Shown one piece after another: positions 18,707 to 27,412 of a DNA stretch of 56,499 nt. Below the pieces are notes generated by a model. The model did no database searches. It saw only the letters and a program-made list of their open reading frames with translations, and was not told the DNA's origin. How positions within the stretch are numbered: position 1 is the first letter of the stretch; each line of letters opens with the position of its first letter. The DNA comes from Caldilineaceae bacterium (GTDB lineage Bacteria; Chloroflexota; Anaerolineae; Caldilineales; Caldilineaceae): positions 1 to 56,499 of the forward strand of contig JAGRCP010000063.1 of assembly GCA_020433455.1 (NCBI GenBank), given 5' to 3'. The position numbers and the translations under genes are program-made.

Positions 18707-19918
18707 TCATTGAGAGTTATCACCGCGTCGCAATGTACCCAGGCCGTAGCGTCCGTCCAGTTCGCGTATGACGTCGCGTAACTTGGTTCGGCGCTGCATC
18801 TGTTCTTCGGCTTGCAGAAATTCGTCCGTCTCCATTTCCCACAGCGTGGGTTGGTATGGTTGGGGCGCCAGCCCGTTTACGCCCACGCCCAGCAGCCGGA
18901 CGGGCGTGCCGGGCGGCCACAGCTGGCGAAAGAGCGTTTCCACCGCGGTATAGATGACCATCGCGTCATCGGTTGCCCGCGCCAGCGTGAGCTGGCGCGT
19001 GGGCGTGGTAAAGTCGGTCCAGCGTAACTTGAGCTTGATGGTTGATCCTGCCAGCCCTGATTTTCGCAGCCGGCGCGCAACATCGTCGGCCAGGCGTTGC
19101 AGCGTCCGGCGCAATTCCTGGCCGTCGGCAATGTCCCGGGAGAAAGTAGTCTCTGCGCTCACTGACTTTGCCTCCCGCTCGGTGCACACCGGTCGGTCGT
19201 CCAGGCCCTGGGCGCGGTGAATCAGGTCCGTGCCGTGTTTGCCGAAGAGGCGCGTCAGTTCGTGCGCGGGGAAGCGGACAATGTCGCCGATGCGCTCGAT
19301 CCCCAACTCGTGGAGGCGTTCAGCCGTTTTGGGGCCCACGCCCCACAATTCCCGGCAAGGCAACGGCGCGAGGAAGGCTGCTTCCTGTCCCGGCGGCACG
19401 ACCAGGATTGCGTTGGGATAGCCGGCATTCGCCTGCGCCGCCCGATCCTTGCCGATGTTGTCGGCAATTTTGGCGACCAGCTTATTGCTCGCCACGCCCA
19501 GAGAAGCGGGTAAGCCCAACTCCTCGCGAATGCTCGCTTGCAGCTCCCGGGCCAGCGTTTCCCCCGAACCCGGCAGGTTGGTTACGTCTAAAAAAGCCTC
19601 ATCCACGGAGAGTTGTTCCACCAGGGGCGTAAAGAGGCGGAGCTTGCTCATCACCTTGCGCGAGACGGTGCGATAGGCGCTGAAGTTAGTGGGGACCACC
19701 AACAAATCGGGGCAGGCGCGTACGGCCTGGGCCATGGGCATGGCCGAGTGAACGCCGTATTTGCGCGCGGCGTAGGAGCAGGATGTCACCACGCCGCGTC
19801 CGTTGGGGCTGCCGCCCACGGCAAAGGCTCTGCCCCGCAGCGATGGGTCTTGCTGCTCCTCTACAGCGCAGTAGAAGGCATCCAGGTCCAGATGCATGAT
19901 GGTGCGATGGGCAATCAT
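18707..19918 (-). CDS. dinB: DNA polymerase IV (Y-family)
   Basis: 403 residues from ATG 19918. Catalytic carboxylates are in MHLDLDAFYCAVEE and LSVDEAFLDVT; the steric-gate region, RGVVTSCSYAARKYGVHSAM, the helix-hairpin-helix KTAERLHELGIERIGDI and the little-finger domain are all present, with no gap. Performs low-fidelity translesion synthesis. The frame extends 34 codons upstream without family similarity. A TATAAT lies seven bases before the ATG, which would make the message nearly leaderless; its -35 is poor (TTCCAG, 17-base spacing). Divergent from the thiolase gene. Confidence 0.95.
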   Translation of the reverse strand: MIAHRTIMHLDLDAFYCAVEEQQDPSLRGRAFAVGGSPNGRGVVTSCSYAARKYGVHSAMPMAQAVRACPDLLVVPTNFSAYRTVSRKVMSKLRLFTPLVEQLSVDEAFLDVTNLPGSGETLARELQASIREELGLPASLGVASNKLVAKIADNIGKDRAAQANAGYPNAILVVPPGQEAAFLAPLPCRELWGVGPKTAERLHELGIERIGDIVRFPAHELTRLFGKHGTDLIHRAQGLDDRPVCTEREAKSVSAETTFSRDIADGQELRRTLQRLADDVARRLRKSGLAGSTIKLKLRWTDFTTPTRQLTLARATDDAMVIYTAVETLFRQLWPPGTPVRLLGVGVNGLAPQPYQPTLWEMETDEFLQAEEQMQRRTKLRDVIRELDGRYGLGTLRRGDNSQ

Positions 19919-20037
19919 GGCGCAATTATAATCCATGATTCTTTCTGCTGGAATGTGTTGCGGCTCTGTTGTACAATAGCAACGGCAGCCCCGCTTTTCC
20001 AGCGCCAAATATATTTTCATAATAAGGAGAAACCACC

Positions 20038-21219
20038 ATGCGAGAAGTCGTTGTCCTCAGCGCGGTCCGCACTGCGGTTGGCACCTATGGCGGCGGTCTG
20101 AAAGACGTGCCGCCCTGCGATTTGGGTGCGCTGGTTACCCGTGAAGCTATCAGTCGGGCCGGTATTGATCCGGCGGATGTGGAACATGCCGTTTTCGGCA
20201 ACGTAATTCATACGGAAGCCCGCGATATGTACCTTGGCCGCGTCGCCGCGGTCAATGGCGGCATGTCAACAGATGCGCCGGCCATGACCGTGAATCGCCT
20301 CTGCGGCAGCGGCTTGCAGGCCATCATCTCAGCCGCCCAGCAGATTGAACTCGGCTATAATGACATTACGTTGGGCGGCGGCGCCGAAAATATGAGCCGA
20401 GCCAATTACTGGTCTCCCACCACGCGCTGGGGCGCGCGCATGGGAGACACGCAGATGGTAGATGCCATGGTCGGCGCACTCACCGATCCGTTTGATAACG
20501 TGCATATGGGCATTACGGCCGAAAACGTGGCCGAAAAATGGGGAATTACCCGGGAAGAGCAGGATCAACTGGCCGTAGACAGTCATCAACGCGCGGCCAA
20601 GGCGACGGAGGAGGGCCGCTTCCGCAGCCAAATCGTCCCCGTAGAAATCCAGAGCCGGAAGAAGACCATCGTCTTTGATACCGATGAGCATTTCCGCACG
20701 GACGCGAGCATGGAATCTATGGCCAAGCTCCGCCCGGTCTTCAAAAAGGACGGCACGGTGACCGCGGGCAATGCTTCGGGCATTAATGACGGCGCATCGG
20801 CGGTGGTCCTGGCCGCGGCCGAAATAGCGGAAGCCAGGGGACTCAAACCCATGGCGCGCCTGGTTGACTATGCCCACGCCGGCGTCGAGCCGAAATATAT
20901 GGGCATCGGACCGGTCCCGGCTACCCATAAATTGCTGAAGCGGACCGGCGTTTCCCTGGACGAGATCGATGTTTTTGAGGTCAATGAGGCCTTTGCCGCT
21001 CAGGCCGTAGCCGTGGTCAAAGATTTGGGCCTGCCCATGGACAAGACCAATCCCAACGGCAGCGGCATATCTCTGGGCCATCCTATCGGCGCAACCGGCG
21101 CGATTATCACCACCAAGGCTCTGTATGAGCTGGCGCGCGTGGGCGGCCGCTATGCATTGGTCACCATGTGCATCGGCGGCGGTCAGGGCATTGCCGCACT
21201 TTTTGAACGTATCGAGTAA
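20038..21219 (+). CDS. Acetyl-CoA C-acyltransferase (thiolase)
   Basis: 393 residues, full length. Nucleophile C89 in [12 protein letters not shown], the histidine in GHPIGATGA and the second cysteine in CIGGGQGIA are present, as is NEAFAAQA. Condenses two acetyl-CoA or cleaves 3-ketoacyl-CoA; the sequence is of the biosynthetic AtoB/PhaA type. ATG 20038 follows AAGGAG at good spacing. No beta-oxidation or PHB partner is adjacent, so direction is not decided. Confidence 0.93.
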   Translation: MREVVVLSAVRTAVGTYGGGLKDVPPCDLGALVTREAISRAGIDPADVEHAVFGNVIHTEARDMYLGRVAAVNGGMSTDAPAMTVNRLCGSGLQAIISAAQQIELGYNDITLGGGAENMSRANYWSPTTRWGARMGDTQMVDAMVGALTDPFDNVHMGITAENVAEKWGITREEQDQLAVDSHQRAAKATEEGRFRSQIVPVEIQSRKKTIVFDTDEHFRTDASMESMAKLRPVFKKDGTVTAGNASGINDGASAVVLAAAEIAEARGLKPMARLVDYAHAGVEPKYMGIGPVPATHKLLKRTGVSLDEIDVFEVNEAFAAQAVAVVKDLGLPMDKTNPNGSGISLGHPIGATGAIITTKALYELARVGGRYALVTMCIGGGQGIAALFERIE

Positions 21220-21343
21220 CAAAATAGATATCAGTCCCAGTTGACGCGGGGTAACGGACTTTGCGGCTTCTTTAAAGGAGCTTGCCTGGATCTGCCTGCT
21301 CCGCGTCATCTGCAATTTATCGGCTAGAAAAGGACCGAAAACC

Positions 21344-22102
21344 ATGGAGATTTTGGGCATTGATATCGGCGGCAGCGGGATTAAGGGCGCACCGGTCGAT
21401 ATTGAGACAGGCGAGCTGACTGCTGACCGCTATCGCATTCCTACGCCCCAGCCGTCTAAGCCGGCTGCCGTTGCCGAGGTCGTGCACACAATCGTCAAGC
21501 ATTTTGACTGGAGCGGCCCCTTCGGCTGCGCCTTCCCCGCGGTTGTGCAGCATGGCGTCACCCGCTCCGCAGCCAATGTGGATGACGAGTGGATTGACTT
21601 TAACGCCGTGGACCTCTTCGCCCGGACGACCGGTCTGCCCGTCTGTATGATCAATGACGCCGACGCGGCCGGCATCGCGGCCATGGCCCACGGATCGGGT
21701 CAGGACCTGAGCGGCGTAGTCCTCATGTTGACCGTGGGAACGGGCATCGGCAGCGCGCTTTTTATTGACGGCATCCTCGTCCCCAATACGGAGCTGGGGC
21801 ATCTGAAGCTCAACAACATGGATGCGGAGACGGATGCAGAAGATTATGCTTCGGACCGGGCGCGTAAGGCGGAGGACCTGTCGTGGAAGGCGTGGGGCAA
21901 GCGCCTCAACGAATATTTGCAGCACGTGGAGTTTATCTTTTCGCCCGATCTCATCATCATCGGCGGCGGCGTGAGCAAAAAGCATGCGAAATACTTTAAG
22001 TACCTGGACTTAAAAACCAAGATCGTCCCGGCCGAGTTGCGTAATGAAGCCGGCATCATCGGCGCGGCCATGGCCGCCAGGGACCTGGCGGTTCCTGCGT
22101 GA
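21344..22102 (+). CDS. ppgK: Polyphosphate glucokinase (ROK family)
   Basis: 252 residues. Begins [20 protein letters not shown], the phosphate-binding loop of ROK kinases in the form typical of PPGK, with FAFPAVV-like [24 protein letters not shown] and [15 protein letters not shown]. The length and absence of the ROK zinc motif fit polyphosphate-dependent glucokinases, which phosphorylate glucose with polyphosphate or ATP. The stop overlaps the GTG of the next gene by four bases (GTGA). Confidence 0.88.
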   Translation: MEILGIDIGGSGIKGAPVDIETGELTADRYRIPTPQPSKPAAVAEVVHTIVKHFDWSGPFGCAFPAVVQHGVTRSAANVDDEWIDFNAVDLFARTTGLPVCMINDADAAGIAAMAHGSGQDLSGVVLMLTVGTGIGSALFIDGILVPNTELGHLKLNNMDAETDAEDYASDRARKAEDLSWKAWGKRLNEYLQHVEFIFSPDLIIIGGGVSKKHAKYFKYLDLKTKIVPAELRNEAGIIGAAMAARDLAVPA

Positions 22103-22482
22103 GTCGTCCGCCTATCGAACAGCAGGTCACCTTTTTCTATACACCGGATCTGGCGGCCGCCGCCCACTTTTATGAAACGGTGCTGGAGCTGCCCCTGGTC
22201 CTGGATCAGGGCAGTTGTCGCATCTATCGCGTGAGCGGCGACGCTTTTCTCGGCTTTTGTGAGCGAACCGACGCCGGCAAGCCTGAGGGCGTCATTTTTA
22301 CGCTGGTCACCCATGAGGTGGACGCCTGGTATGAGCATCTGCTCGGCCACGGGGTCCGCGTAGAGAAGCCCCCCGCCTATAATCCCGCTTATAACATCTA
22401 CCAATTCTTCGCCCGCGACCCCAGCGGCTATCTTCTGGAAATTCAGACCTTCCTCGATCCCGCCTGGCCCCAGGCTAACTAA
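22099..22482 (+). CDS. VOC (glyoxalase/bleomycin-resistance) superfamily protein
   Basis: 127 residues from GTG 22099, overlapping the ppgK stop by four bases, so translationally coupled. Pattern of a single VOC beta-alpha-beta-beta-beta repeat pair: [20 protein letters not shown] at the start and [16 protein letters not shown] at the end, the usual metal-binding Glu position. Function cannot be named; the family includes lyases, dioxygenases and resistance proteins. Confidence 0.8.
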   Translation: MSRPPIEQQVTFFYTPDLAAAAHFYETVLELPLVLDQGSCRIYRVSGDAFLGFCERTDAGKPEGVIFTLVTHEVDAWYEHLLGHGVRVEKPPAYNPAYNIYQFFARDPSGYLLEIQTFLDPAWPQAN

Positions 22483-22596
22483 GGCCGTTCCCGGAAATTG
22501 ACCTCCTCAAACGCCCCCGGCACTGGCTATAAATTTCGCTGGTAACCAGTGTGACGCTGGCCAGTGCCGGGGACGTGATTCCTTGGAATGGCCTAA
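22480..22596. repeat. 117-bp imperfect inverted-repeat (MITE-like) element
   Basis: Outer arms TAAGGCCGTTCCCGGAA and, at the other end, the complement-like TTCCTTGGAATGGCCTAA pair imperfectly; inside, CCCCGGCACTGGC (22515-22527) and GCCAGTGCCGGGG (22560-22572) pair perfectly over 13 bases, and the loop contains CTGGTAACCAG. The element starts at the stop codon of the VOC gene, so it could also act as a transcript end, though it has no U tract. Confidence 0.7.
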
Positions 22597-22632
22597 CTGT
22601 CTGCAACAGAATAACGATTGCAGGACGGCGCC

Positions 22633-22660
22633 TGCCCGACTGGAGCCCGGCGCTCCCGGG
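22633..22660 (+). repeat. Short dispersed GC-rich repeat, copy 1
   Basis: Contains GACTGGAGCCCGGCGCTCCC followed by GGG; about 24 of 28 bases match the stretch at 33416-33443. Intergenic in both places. Confidence 0.55.
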
Positions 22661-22723
22661 CGTCCAATATCCCTGTGTCCCGTATCCGCCGTTCACGCGA
22701 AATTTGAATACATTTTGAGGGTT

Positions 22724-22753
22724 TTGACGTCGTGTCCGGGCATTGCGTATAAT
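22724..22753 (+). promoter_or_regulatory. Sigma-70-type promoter of the IclR regulator gene
   Basis: TTGACG (22724-22729), an 18-base spacer and a perfect TATAAT (22748-22753), 38 bases before the GTG start at 22792. The operator-like palindrome overlaps the -10 and the start point. Confidence 0.8.
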
Positions 22754-22771
22754 GAATTAATGTTTCATTAT
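22749..22771. promoter_or_regulatory. Operator candidate for IclR-family regulator
   Basis: Perfect 8-base arms ATAATGAA and TTCATTAT around a 7-base centre TTAATGT, overlapping the -10 element. The layout AATGAA-N5-GTTTCATT resembles the known KdgR box, another IclR-family site, so negative autoregulation is likely by inference. Confidence 0.6.
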
Positions 22772-22791
22772 GCGGTTTGGGGGTTCATTCC

Positions 22792-23580
22792 GTGAATGCT
22801 GTTGATGCTCAATCGATCGAAACCTATCCCGGGGCCCAGTCGATTTCGCGCGCCATTGCGCTGCTCAAGTGCTTTAACGATACGCGCCCCGAATGGAGTC
22901 TGAGTGAATTAAGCGATTACCTATCGCTCAATAAGACGACCACCCATCGCATGTTGGCCGCACTGGAGGGAGAGGGCCTTGTTGAGCGCAGCGGGGCGGG
23001 CAACTATCGCCTGGGTGCTGAGCTGATCGCACTGGGCGGTTGCGCCATGCGCTCGAATGAGCTGCGCAATACCGCCCGGCCCTTCATGGAAACCTTGACC
23101 CGGGAGACCGGCGAAGCCGTCACGTTGGAGATTCTGGTGCGGGATCAGGTTCAGATTTTAGATGAGGTTTCCAGCCGCGACCCGCTTGACTCCGCCCTCA
23201 ATATCGGCGCACGCCTGCCCATTCACGCCACTTCAACCGGTAAGCTGCTCCTTGCTTATCAGTCCGGCGACGCGATTGACGCCATGCTGGAGCGTCCCCT
23301 TGCTGCGCTGACGCCCCATACGCTGGTAGAGCCGAACGCCTTGCGCGCACAGCTGGCGGCCATCCGGGAAGAAGGGTATGCCACCTCGACCCACGAATTG
23401 GATATCGGGTTTACTGCGGTTGCTGCACCGGTCTACAGCCAGAGCGGCGCAGTGGCGGCGGCGTTGAGCGTGGGCGGGCCGGTATTGCGTCTTCACGGCG
23501 ACGCCTTTCCCGCGGTGGTGGCTGCGGTGCAGGTGGCTGCGCGTCGCATCTCTCGCCGGCTTGGATATCAGCCCGGCTAA
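22792..23580 (+). CDS. IclR family transcriptional regulator
   Basis: 262 residues from GTG 22792, preceded by GGGGG at eight bases; a TTG at 22777 is an alternative. N-terminal winged helix-turn-helix (WSLSELSDYLSLNKTTTHRM and LAALEGEGLVER) and a C-terminal effector domain with GARLPIHATSTGKLLLAY and EGYATSTHELDIGFTAVAAP. Regulators of this family control catabolic operons in response to a small acid. Promoter and palindrome just upstream suggest autoregulation; the aminotransferase gene 89 bases downstream on the same strand is the likeliest target. Confidence 0.92.
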   Translation: MNAVDAQSIETYPGAQSISRAIALLKCFNDTRPEWSLSELSDYLSLNKTTTHRMLAALEGEGLVERSGAGNYRLGAELIALGGCAMRSNELRNTARPFMETLTRETGEAVTLEILVRDQVQILDEVSSRDPLDSALNIGARLPIHATSTGKLLLAYQSGDAIDAMLERPLAALTPHTLVEPNALRAQLAAIREEGYATSTHELDIGFTAVAAPVYSQSGAVAAALSVGGPVLRLHGDAFPAVVAAVQVAARRISRRLGYQPG

Positions 23581-23606
23581 ATTTGCCCAGCTAAATTGTG
23601 ATGTGC

Positions 23607-23623
23607 GTTTCATATACTGAAAC
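23607..23623. promoter_or_regulatory. Palindrome upstream of aminotransferase gene
   Basis: GTTTCA, five bases (TATAC), TGAAAC: perfect 6-base arms. It shares the GTTTCAT half-site with the operator upstream of the IclR gene, but in everted order. Possible second regulator site; no clear promoter hexamers were found beside it. Confidence 0.4.
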
Positions 23624-23669
23624 CTTGTTTTTATACGCTAACTCATTTCTTACGTGAAGGAGGATGTCA

Positions 23670-25010
23670 ATGTCGACAATAAGCATCGAACGGCTCAACG
23701 TGCCCGGCCCCAAGGCGCAGGCGCTTTTGGCGCGGGACAAAAAGGTCGTTTCTCATGCCTATGGGCGCGTGGCTGATTTTGTGATGGATCACGGCCGGGG
23801 CAGCGAGGTTTTTGATGTGGACGGGAATCGATTCATCGATTTCGTCGCGGGGATTGCAGTTAATTCAACGGGGCATAGCCATCCCCAGGTTGTGCAGGCC
23901 ATTCAGGCGCAGGCGGAACAGTTTCTCCACATCTCTTCCGATTATTACCATGAGGCCTGGGTTGCACTCAGCGAGAAGCTCGCCTCGATTGCGCCCTTTG
24001 ATGAGGATGCAGGCGTTTTTCTGGGCAATTCCGGCACGGAGGCGGTGGAAGCGGCCATTAAGCTGGCCCACTATCACACGGGGCGGGATCGCTTTATCGG
24101 CTTTTTCGGCGGCTTCCATGGCCGTACGCTGGGCTCTCTGGCGTTCACTGCAAGCAAGGCCGTGCAGCGCGAGGGCTTTACCACCATTCCCAGCGTCACC
24201 CATATTCCCTATCCTAATATCTATCGTCCTATTCTGGCTGCCGCGCCGGAAGATGAGGATGCGGGGGACACAGTCGTTAACTTCCTGGAGAACGTGGTTT
24301 TTAAAAGCGTTGCCCCGCCGGAAGATATTGCCGGCATTTTGGTGGAGCCGATCCAGGGCGAGGGCGGTTATATCGTCCCGCCGGCCAGCTTTTTTCCGCG
24401 CCTGCGCGAGGTATGCGATCAATATGGCATTTTGCTGATCGTGGATGAAGTGCAGACGGGCGTGGCGCGTACGGGCAAATGGTGGGCCATCGAGCATTGG
24501 GGCGTGGAGCCGGACATCGTCTGCACGGCCAAAGGTATCGCCAGCGGCGTTCCCCTGGGCGGCATTATCGCCAAGCAGAGCGTGATGAGTTGGCCTGCAG
24601 GCGCGCACGGCAACACCTACGGCGGCAATCCCCTGGCCTGCGTGGCCGCTCTTGCCACCCTGGACGTTTTGGAGAACGGCGGCATGGAGAATGCCGCGAC
24701 GCAAGGCGACTATATGATGGCGCGGCTGAAGGAGATGGCCGCACGCCATCCGTCCATGGGTGACGTGCGGGGGAAGGGGCTCATGCTGGGCGTGGAGTTT
24801 GTCAGCAATAAGGACTATCGCACGCCCGCGCCCGAACTGCGCAATCGCATTGTTCAGACGGCGTTTGAGCATGGTCTGCTCATTATGGGCTGCGGTCACA
24901 GCGCCATGCGCATTATCCCGCCGCTGGTTATCGGCCCGGACCTTATTAACGAAGGGCTGGGCATCTTCGAGTACGCGGTTACGCTGGCTGAGGCAGAGTT
25001 CGGCTTATAG
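23670..25010 (+). CDS. Class III PLP-dependent aminotransferase (GabT/ArgD-like)
   Basis: 446 residues. ATG 23670 is chosen because AAGGAGG sits six bases upstream; the in-frame ATG at 23664 touches the ribosome site. Shows IDFVAGIAVNSTGHSHPQVV, FLGNSGTEAVEAAIKLA, FFGGFHGRTLGSL, LIVDEVQTGVARTGK and the PLP lysine K288 in CTAKGIASGVPLGG. These fit 4-aminobutyrate or related omega-aminotransferases. Co-oriented with the IclR gene. Its 3' end overlaps the opposing gene by 32 bases. Confidence 0.88.
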   Translation: MSTISIERLNVPGPKAQALLARDKKVVSHAYGRVADFVMDHGRGSEVFDVDGNRFIDFVAGIAVNSTGHSHPQVVQAIQAQAEQFLHISSDYYHEAWVALSEKLASIAPFDEDAGVFLGNSGTEAVEAAIKLAHYHTGRDRFIGFFGGFHGRTLGSLAFTASKAVQREGFTTIPSVTHIPYPNIYRPILAAAPEDEDAGDTVVNFLENVVFKSVAPPEDIAGILVEPIQGEGGYIVPPASFFPRLREVCDQYGILLIVDEVQTGVARTGKWWAIEHWGVEPDIVCTAKGIASGVPLGGIIAKQSVMSWPAGAHGNTYGGNPLACVAALATLDVLENGGMENAATQGDYMMARLKEMAARHPSMGDVRGKGLMLGVEFVSNKDYRTPAPELRNRIVQTAFEHGLLIMGCGHSAMRIIPPLVIGPDLINEGLGIFEYAVTLAEAEFGL

Positions 25011-25497
25011 CCTGTTGCTGTGCGGGAGCCGATTTCGCCGCCGTGTCGGACGCGGGCGAAATCGGCTGAACTGCCTCATCCTTTGTCAGCGTCTGGGGAA
25101 AGGCCGTGCGCATATAGCGCAGCCGCTCGAGCACGGCAATAAGCTTACCCGATGTCAGCATTCGCTCCCAGTGCCCGGCAGACTGCTCTTCGCCGCGCAG
25201 GCAGTAGGTGAGCATAATCCGAATGCGGTCATAGCCCGCCGTCTCGATAAAGCGGGGATGGTCCAGCCAGCCGCCCGCCCGACGCGGATTGCAGTCGGGA
25301 TCGACCCAGCAGGGTTGGTTCAGTTCATGGAAAAAGGCGATAACGTCGGGAGCGTAAACGGGAGCGGGGCGGAAATAGATGCCGTCTTCCTGACGGCCGC
25401 CTTGCCAGCGGGCGAAGGGCGTATCTCGCTGTTGGAAGCCATCCAGGTAGGCAAGCAGTGCGTCAACTCTGGCGGGGGAGGGCATTTCGGGTTGCAT
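24979..25497 (-). CDS. DUF6508-like protein
   Basis: 172 residues. The body (GRQEDGIYFRPAPVYAPDVI, FFHELNQPCWVDPDC, LTSGKLIAVLERLRYM) resembles DUF6508, a small cytoplasmic family of unknown function, as far as can be judged by eye. The last 40 residues are Ala/Pro/Gln-rich and overlap the end of the aminotransferase gene on the other strand by 32 bases. No function can be assigned. Confidence 0.65.
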   Translation of the reverse strand: MQPEMPSPARVDALLAYLDGFQQRDTPFARWQGGRQEDGIYFRPAPVYAPDVIAFFHELNQPCWVDPDCNPRRAGGWLDHPRFIETAGYDRIRIMLTYCLRGEEQSAGHWERMLTSGKLIAVLERLRYMRTAFPQTLTKDEAVQPISPASDTAAKSAPAQQQAISRTLPQPA

Positions 25498-25651
25498 AGC
25501 ATTCCTCTAGGTTGAAGGTTGCCCGTGACTCCGGTGTCGCGGGCTTATTCTTTCCATCGTTTTGATGCGCGTAATTCCTTCGGCAGTTTGGGGATACACC
25601 TCCCACTTTTTGTCTGTACTCCTGACTATATTCCTTACAATAATGCCAATC

Positions 25652-26005
25652 TCATCCTCCGGCAACTTTGGCCTGATAGCCTAATTCGTTGAGCAGCTCC
25701 ACAATGCGCTCCCGCTGCTCGCCCTGAATTTCAATTTCATCATCCTTGATCGTGCCGCCCGTGCCCAGTTTGTTCTTAAGGTGCTTGAGCAGCGCCTTGC
25801 GCCCCGCTGCGGTTGTCCGCACGCCTGTGATGACCGATACGGTCTTGCCGCCCCGGCCGGCCCGGGAACGATGGACGCGCACCGGGTGATTCTGCTGGAG
25901 CGTCTTGATGGGCGCCAGCGGATTGGCGGGCAGGGGGATGGACGGCTTCGGCTTTTCCTCTTCCGGATCGGTTGAAAAGACCGTAGAACGATTTTTTTTA
26001 GACAT
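25652..26005 (-). CDS. Translation initiation factor SUI1/eIF1-like protein (YciH family)
   Basis: 117 residues from ATG 26005, which has GAGG seven bases upstream. The C-terminal ~75 residues are a SUI1 domain: GKTVSVITGVRTTAAGRKAL, LKNKLGTGGTIKDDEIEIQG and RIVELLNELGY. In bacteria YciH can influence start-site fidelity on the 30S subunit. The N-terminal 40 residues are basic and Pro-rich. Monocistronic. Confidence 0.92.
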   Translation of the reverse strand: MSKKNRSTVFSTDPEEEKPKPSIPLPANPLAPIKTLQQNHPVRVHRSRAGRGGKTVSVITGVRTTAAGRKALLKHLKNKLGTGGTIKDDEIEIQGEQRERIVELLNELGYQAKVAGG

Positions 26006-26175
26006 GGGCGTACCTCGCATGGCGGCTGGAAAAATGGACGGATCAACCGGAATTTATGCGGTTCCCGGAGGCGTGCGCATGAATACTTGATGCGTGAACC
26101 GTGGTAGACTTCGTCATGAACAACATAAATTCCGAAAGAGCCGGATAGACAGACTCAGTATACATCATTCGTCCA

Positions 26176-26205
26176 TTGCCGGTCGGCCAGACGGACGGGT
26201 ACAAT
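26176..26205 (+). promoter_or_regulatory. Sigma-70-type promoter of the MtnA-like gene
   Basis: TTGCCG (26176-26181), an 18-base spacer and TACAAT (26200-26205), giving a predicted leader of about 50 bases before ATG 26262. Confidence 0.6.
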
Positions 26206-26261
26206 GACGGCATATTCTTTCAACCAGCGTCAATCCCACCAGCATTAAGGAGCTTGCCGGC

Positions 26262-27386
26262 ATGAACGTCAACGGCCAACATTTTCGCACCATCTGGCTT
26301 AAACCTGATGATCCCACCGTGGTTCAGATTATCGACCAGCGCCCTCTGCCCCACGAGTTCGTCATCGAAGACCTGACGACCGTCCCGGAAATGGCCGCGG
26401 CTATTCAGGAAATGCACGTGCGCGGGGCCGGCCTCATCGGCGCAGCCGCGGGGTATGGTATGTACCTTGCCGCACTGAATGCGCCCCGCACGTCGGTGGC
26501 GGACTTCGGCGCGGCTGTGGAGCTGGCGGGCGAGCAGCTAAAGGCGACCCGGCCGACGGCCGTGAATCTGGCCTGGGGCGTGCAGCGCCAATTGGACGTC
26601 ATGGCCGCGGCCGGCGATGATGTGGAGAGCAAGATCGAGGCTGCGTTGAGAGAGGCCCAGGTCATTGCGGATGAGGATGCCGAGTGGTGCCGGCGCATCG
26701 GCGAGCACGGCGTCTCTCTCATTGAGGCCGTCAGCCGCAGCAAACCCGGCGAGCCGGTCAATATCCTCACCCACTGTAATGCGGGATGGCTGGCTTTTGT
26801 GGATTACGGTTCGGCCACGGCCCCCATTTACGCCGCGCACGACCGGGGCATTCCCGTGCATGTCTGGGTGGATGAAACCCGGCCGCGTAATCAGGGCGCG
26901 CGTTTGACCGCGTGGGAGCTGAATGAGCACGGCGTGCCCCACACCGTCATTGCCGATAACGTGGGCGGTCACCTCATGCAGCACGGGCTGGTGGACATCG
27001 TCATCACCGGCACGGATCGCACTACCTACACCGGCGACGTGGGCAACAAGATCGGCACTTATCTCAAAGCCCTGGCCGCCCGGGACAACAACGTGCCCTT
27101 TTACGTGGCGCTGCCTTCCTCTACGTTTGACTGGGAAATGCGCGACGGCGTGGGCGAAATCCCCATTGAGCAACGCGACGGCACGGAGGTCAAGTACATC
27201 AGCGGCTGGGCGGATGACCAGCGCTGTACCGTCCTGCTCACGCCGGCTGACAGCCCTGCGGCCAACTACGCTTTTGACGTCACGCCCGCGCGCCTGGTCA
27301 CCGGCCTTATCACCGAGCGGGGCATCTGCGCCGCGTCGGAAGAAGGCGTGCTGGGACTCTATCCTGAGCAGCGAAAGGAGGGATAG
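26262..27386 (+). CDS. mtnA: S-methyl-5-thioribose-1-phosphate isomerase-like protein (aIF2B/MtnA family)
   Basis: 374 residues. Isomerises methylthioribose-1-phosphate to the ribulose form in methionine salvage. The catalytic cysteine lies in NILTHCNAGWLAFVDYG and the acid in ITGTDRTTYTGDVGNKIGTY. Two normally rigid motifs are altered: RGAGLIGAAAGYG where RGAPAIG is usual, and GTDRTTYTGD where GADRIAANGD is usual. It may therefore be a related sugar-phosphate isomerase (ribose-1,5-bisphosphate or deoxyribose-type). No other salvage gene is adjacent. A good promoter lies 57 bases upstream. Confidence 0.8.
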   Translation: MNVNGQHFRTIWLKPDDPTVVQIIDQRPLPHEFVIEDLTTVPEMAAAIQEMHVRGAGLIGAAAGYGMYLAALNAPRTSVADFGAAVELAGEQLKATRPTAVNLAWGVQRQLDVMAAAGDDVESKIEAALREAQVIADEDAEWCRRIGEHGVSLIEAVSRSKPGEPVNILTHCNAGWLAFVDYGSATAPIYAAHDRGIPVHVWVDETRPRNQGARLTAWELNEHGVPHTVIADNVGGHLMQHGLVDIVITGTDRTTYTGDVGNKIGTYLKALAARDNNVPFYVALPSSTFDWEMRDGVGEIPIEQRDGTEVKYISGWADDQRCTVLLTPADSPAANYAFDVTPARLVTGLITERGICAASEEGVLGLYPEQRKEG

Positions 27387-27412
27387 GGCGCGCACTCGCG
27401 TTCTATCGTGTT

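Noticed and set aside
18504-18710. 68-codon frame between E1alpha and dinB
   Set aside because: No coding character, no ribosome site, no recognisable family.
20329-21360. 343-codon frame antisense to the thiolase gene
   Set aside because: Pure mirror of a well-supported thiolase with all catalytic residues.
23865-24899. 344-codon frame antisense to the aminotransferase
   Set aside because: No domain signal; GC-rich antisense shadow.
26538-27395. 285-codon frame antisense to the MtnA-like gene
   Set aside because: Shadow of a conserved gene, no ribosome site.
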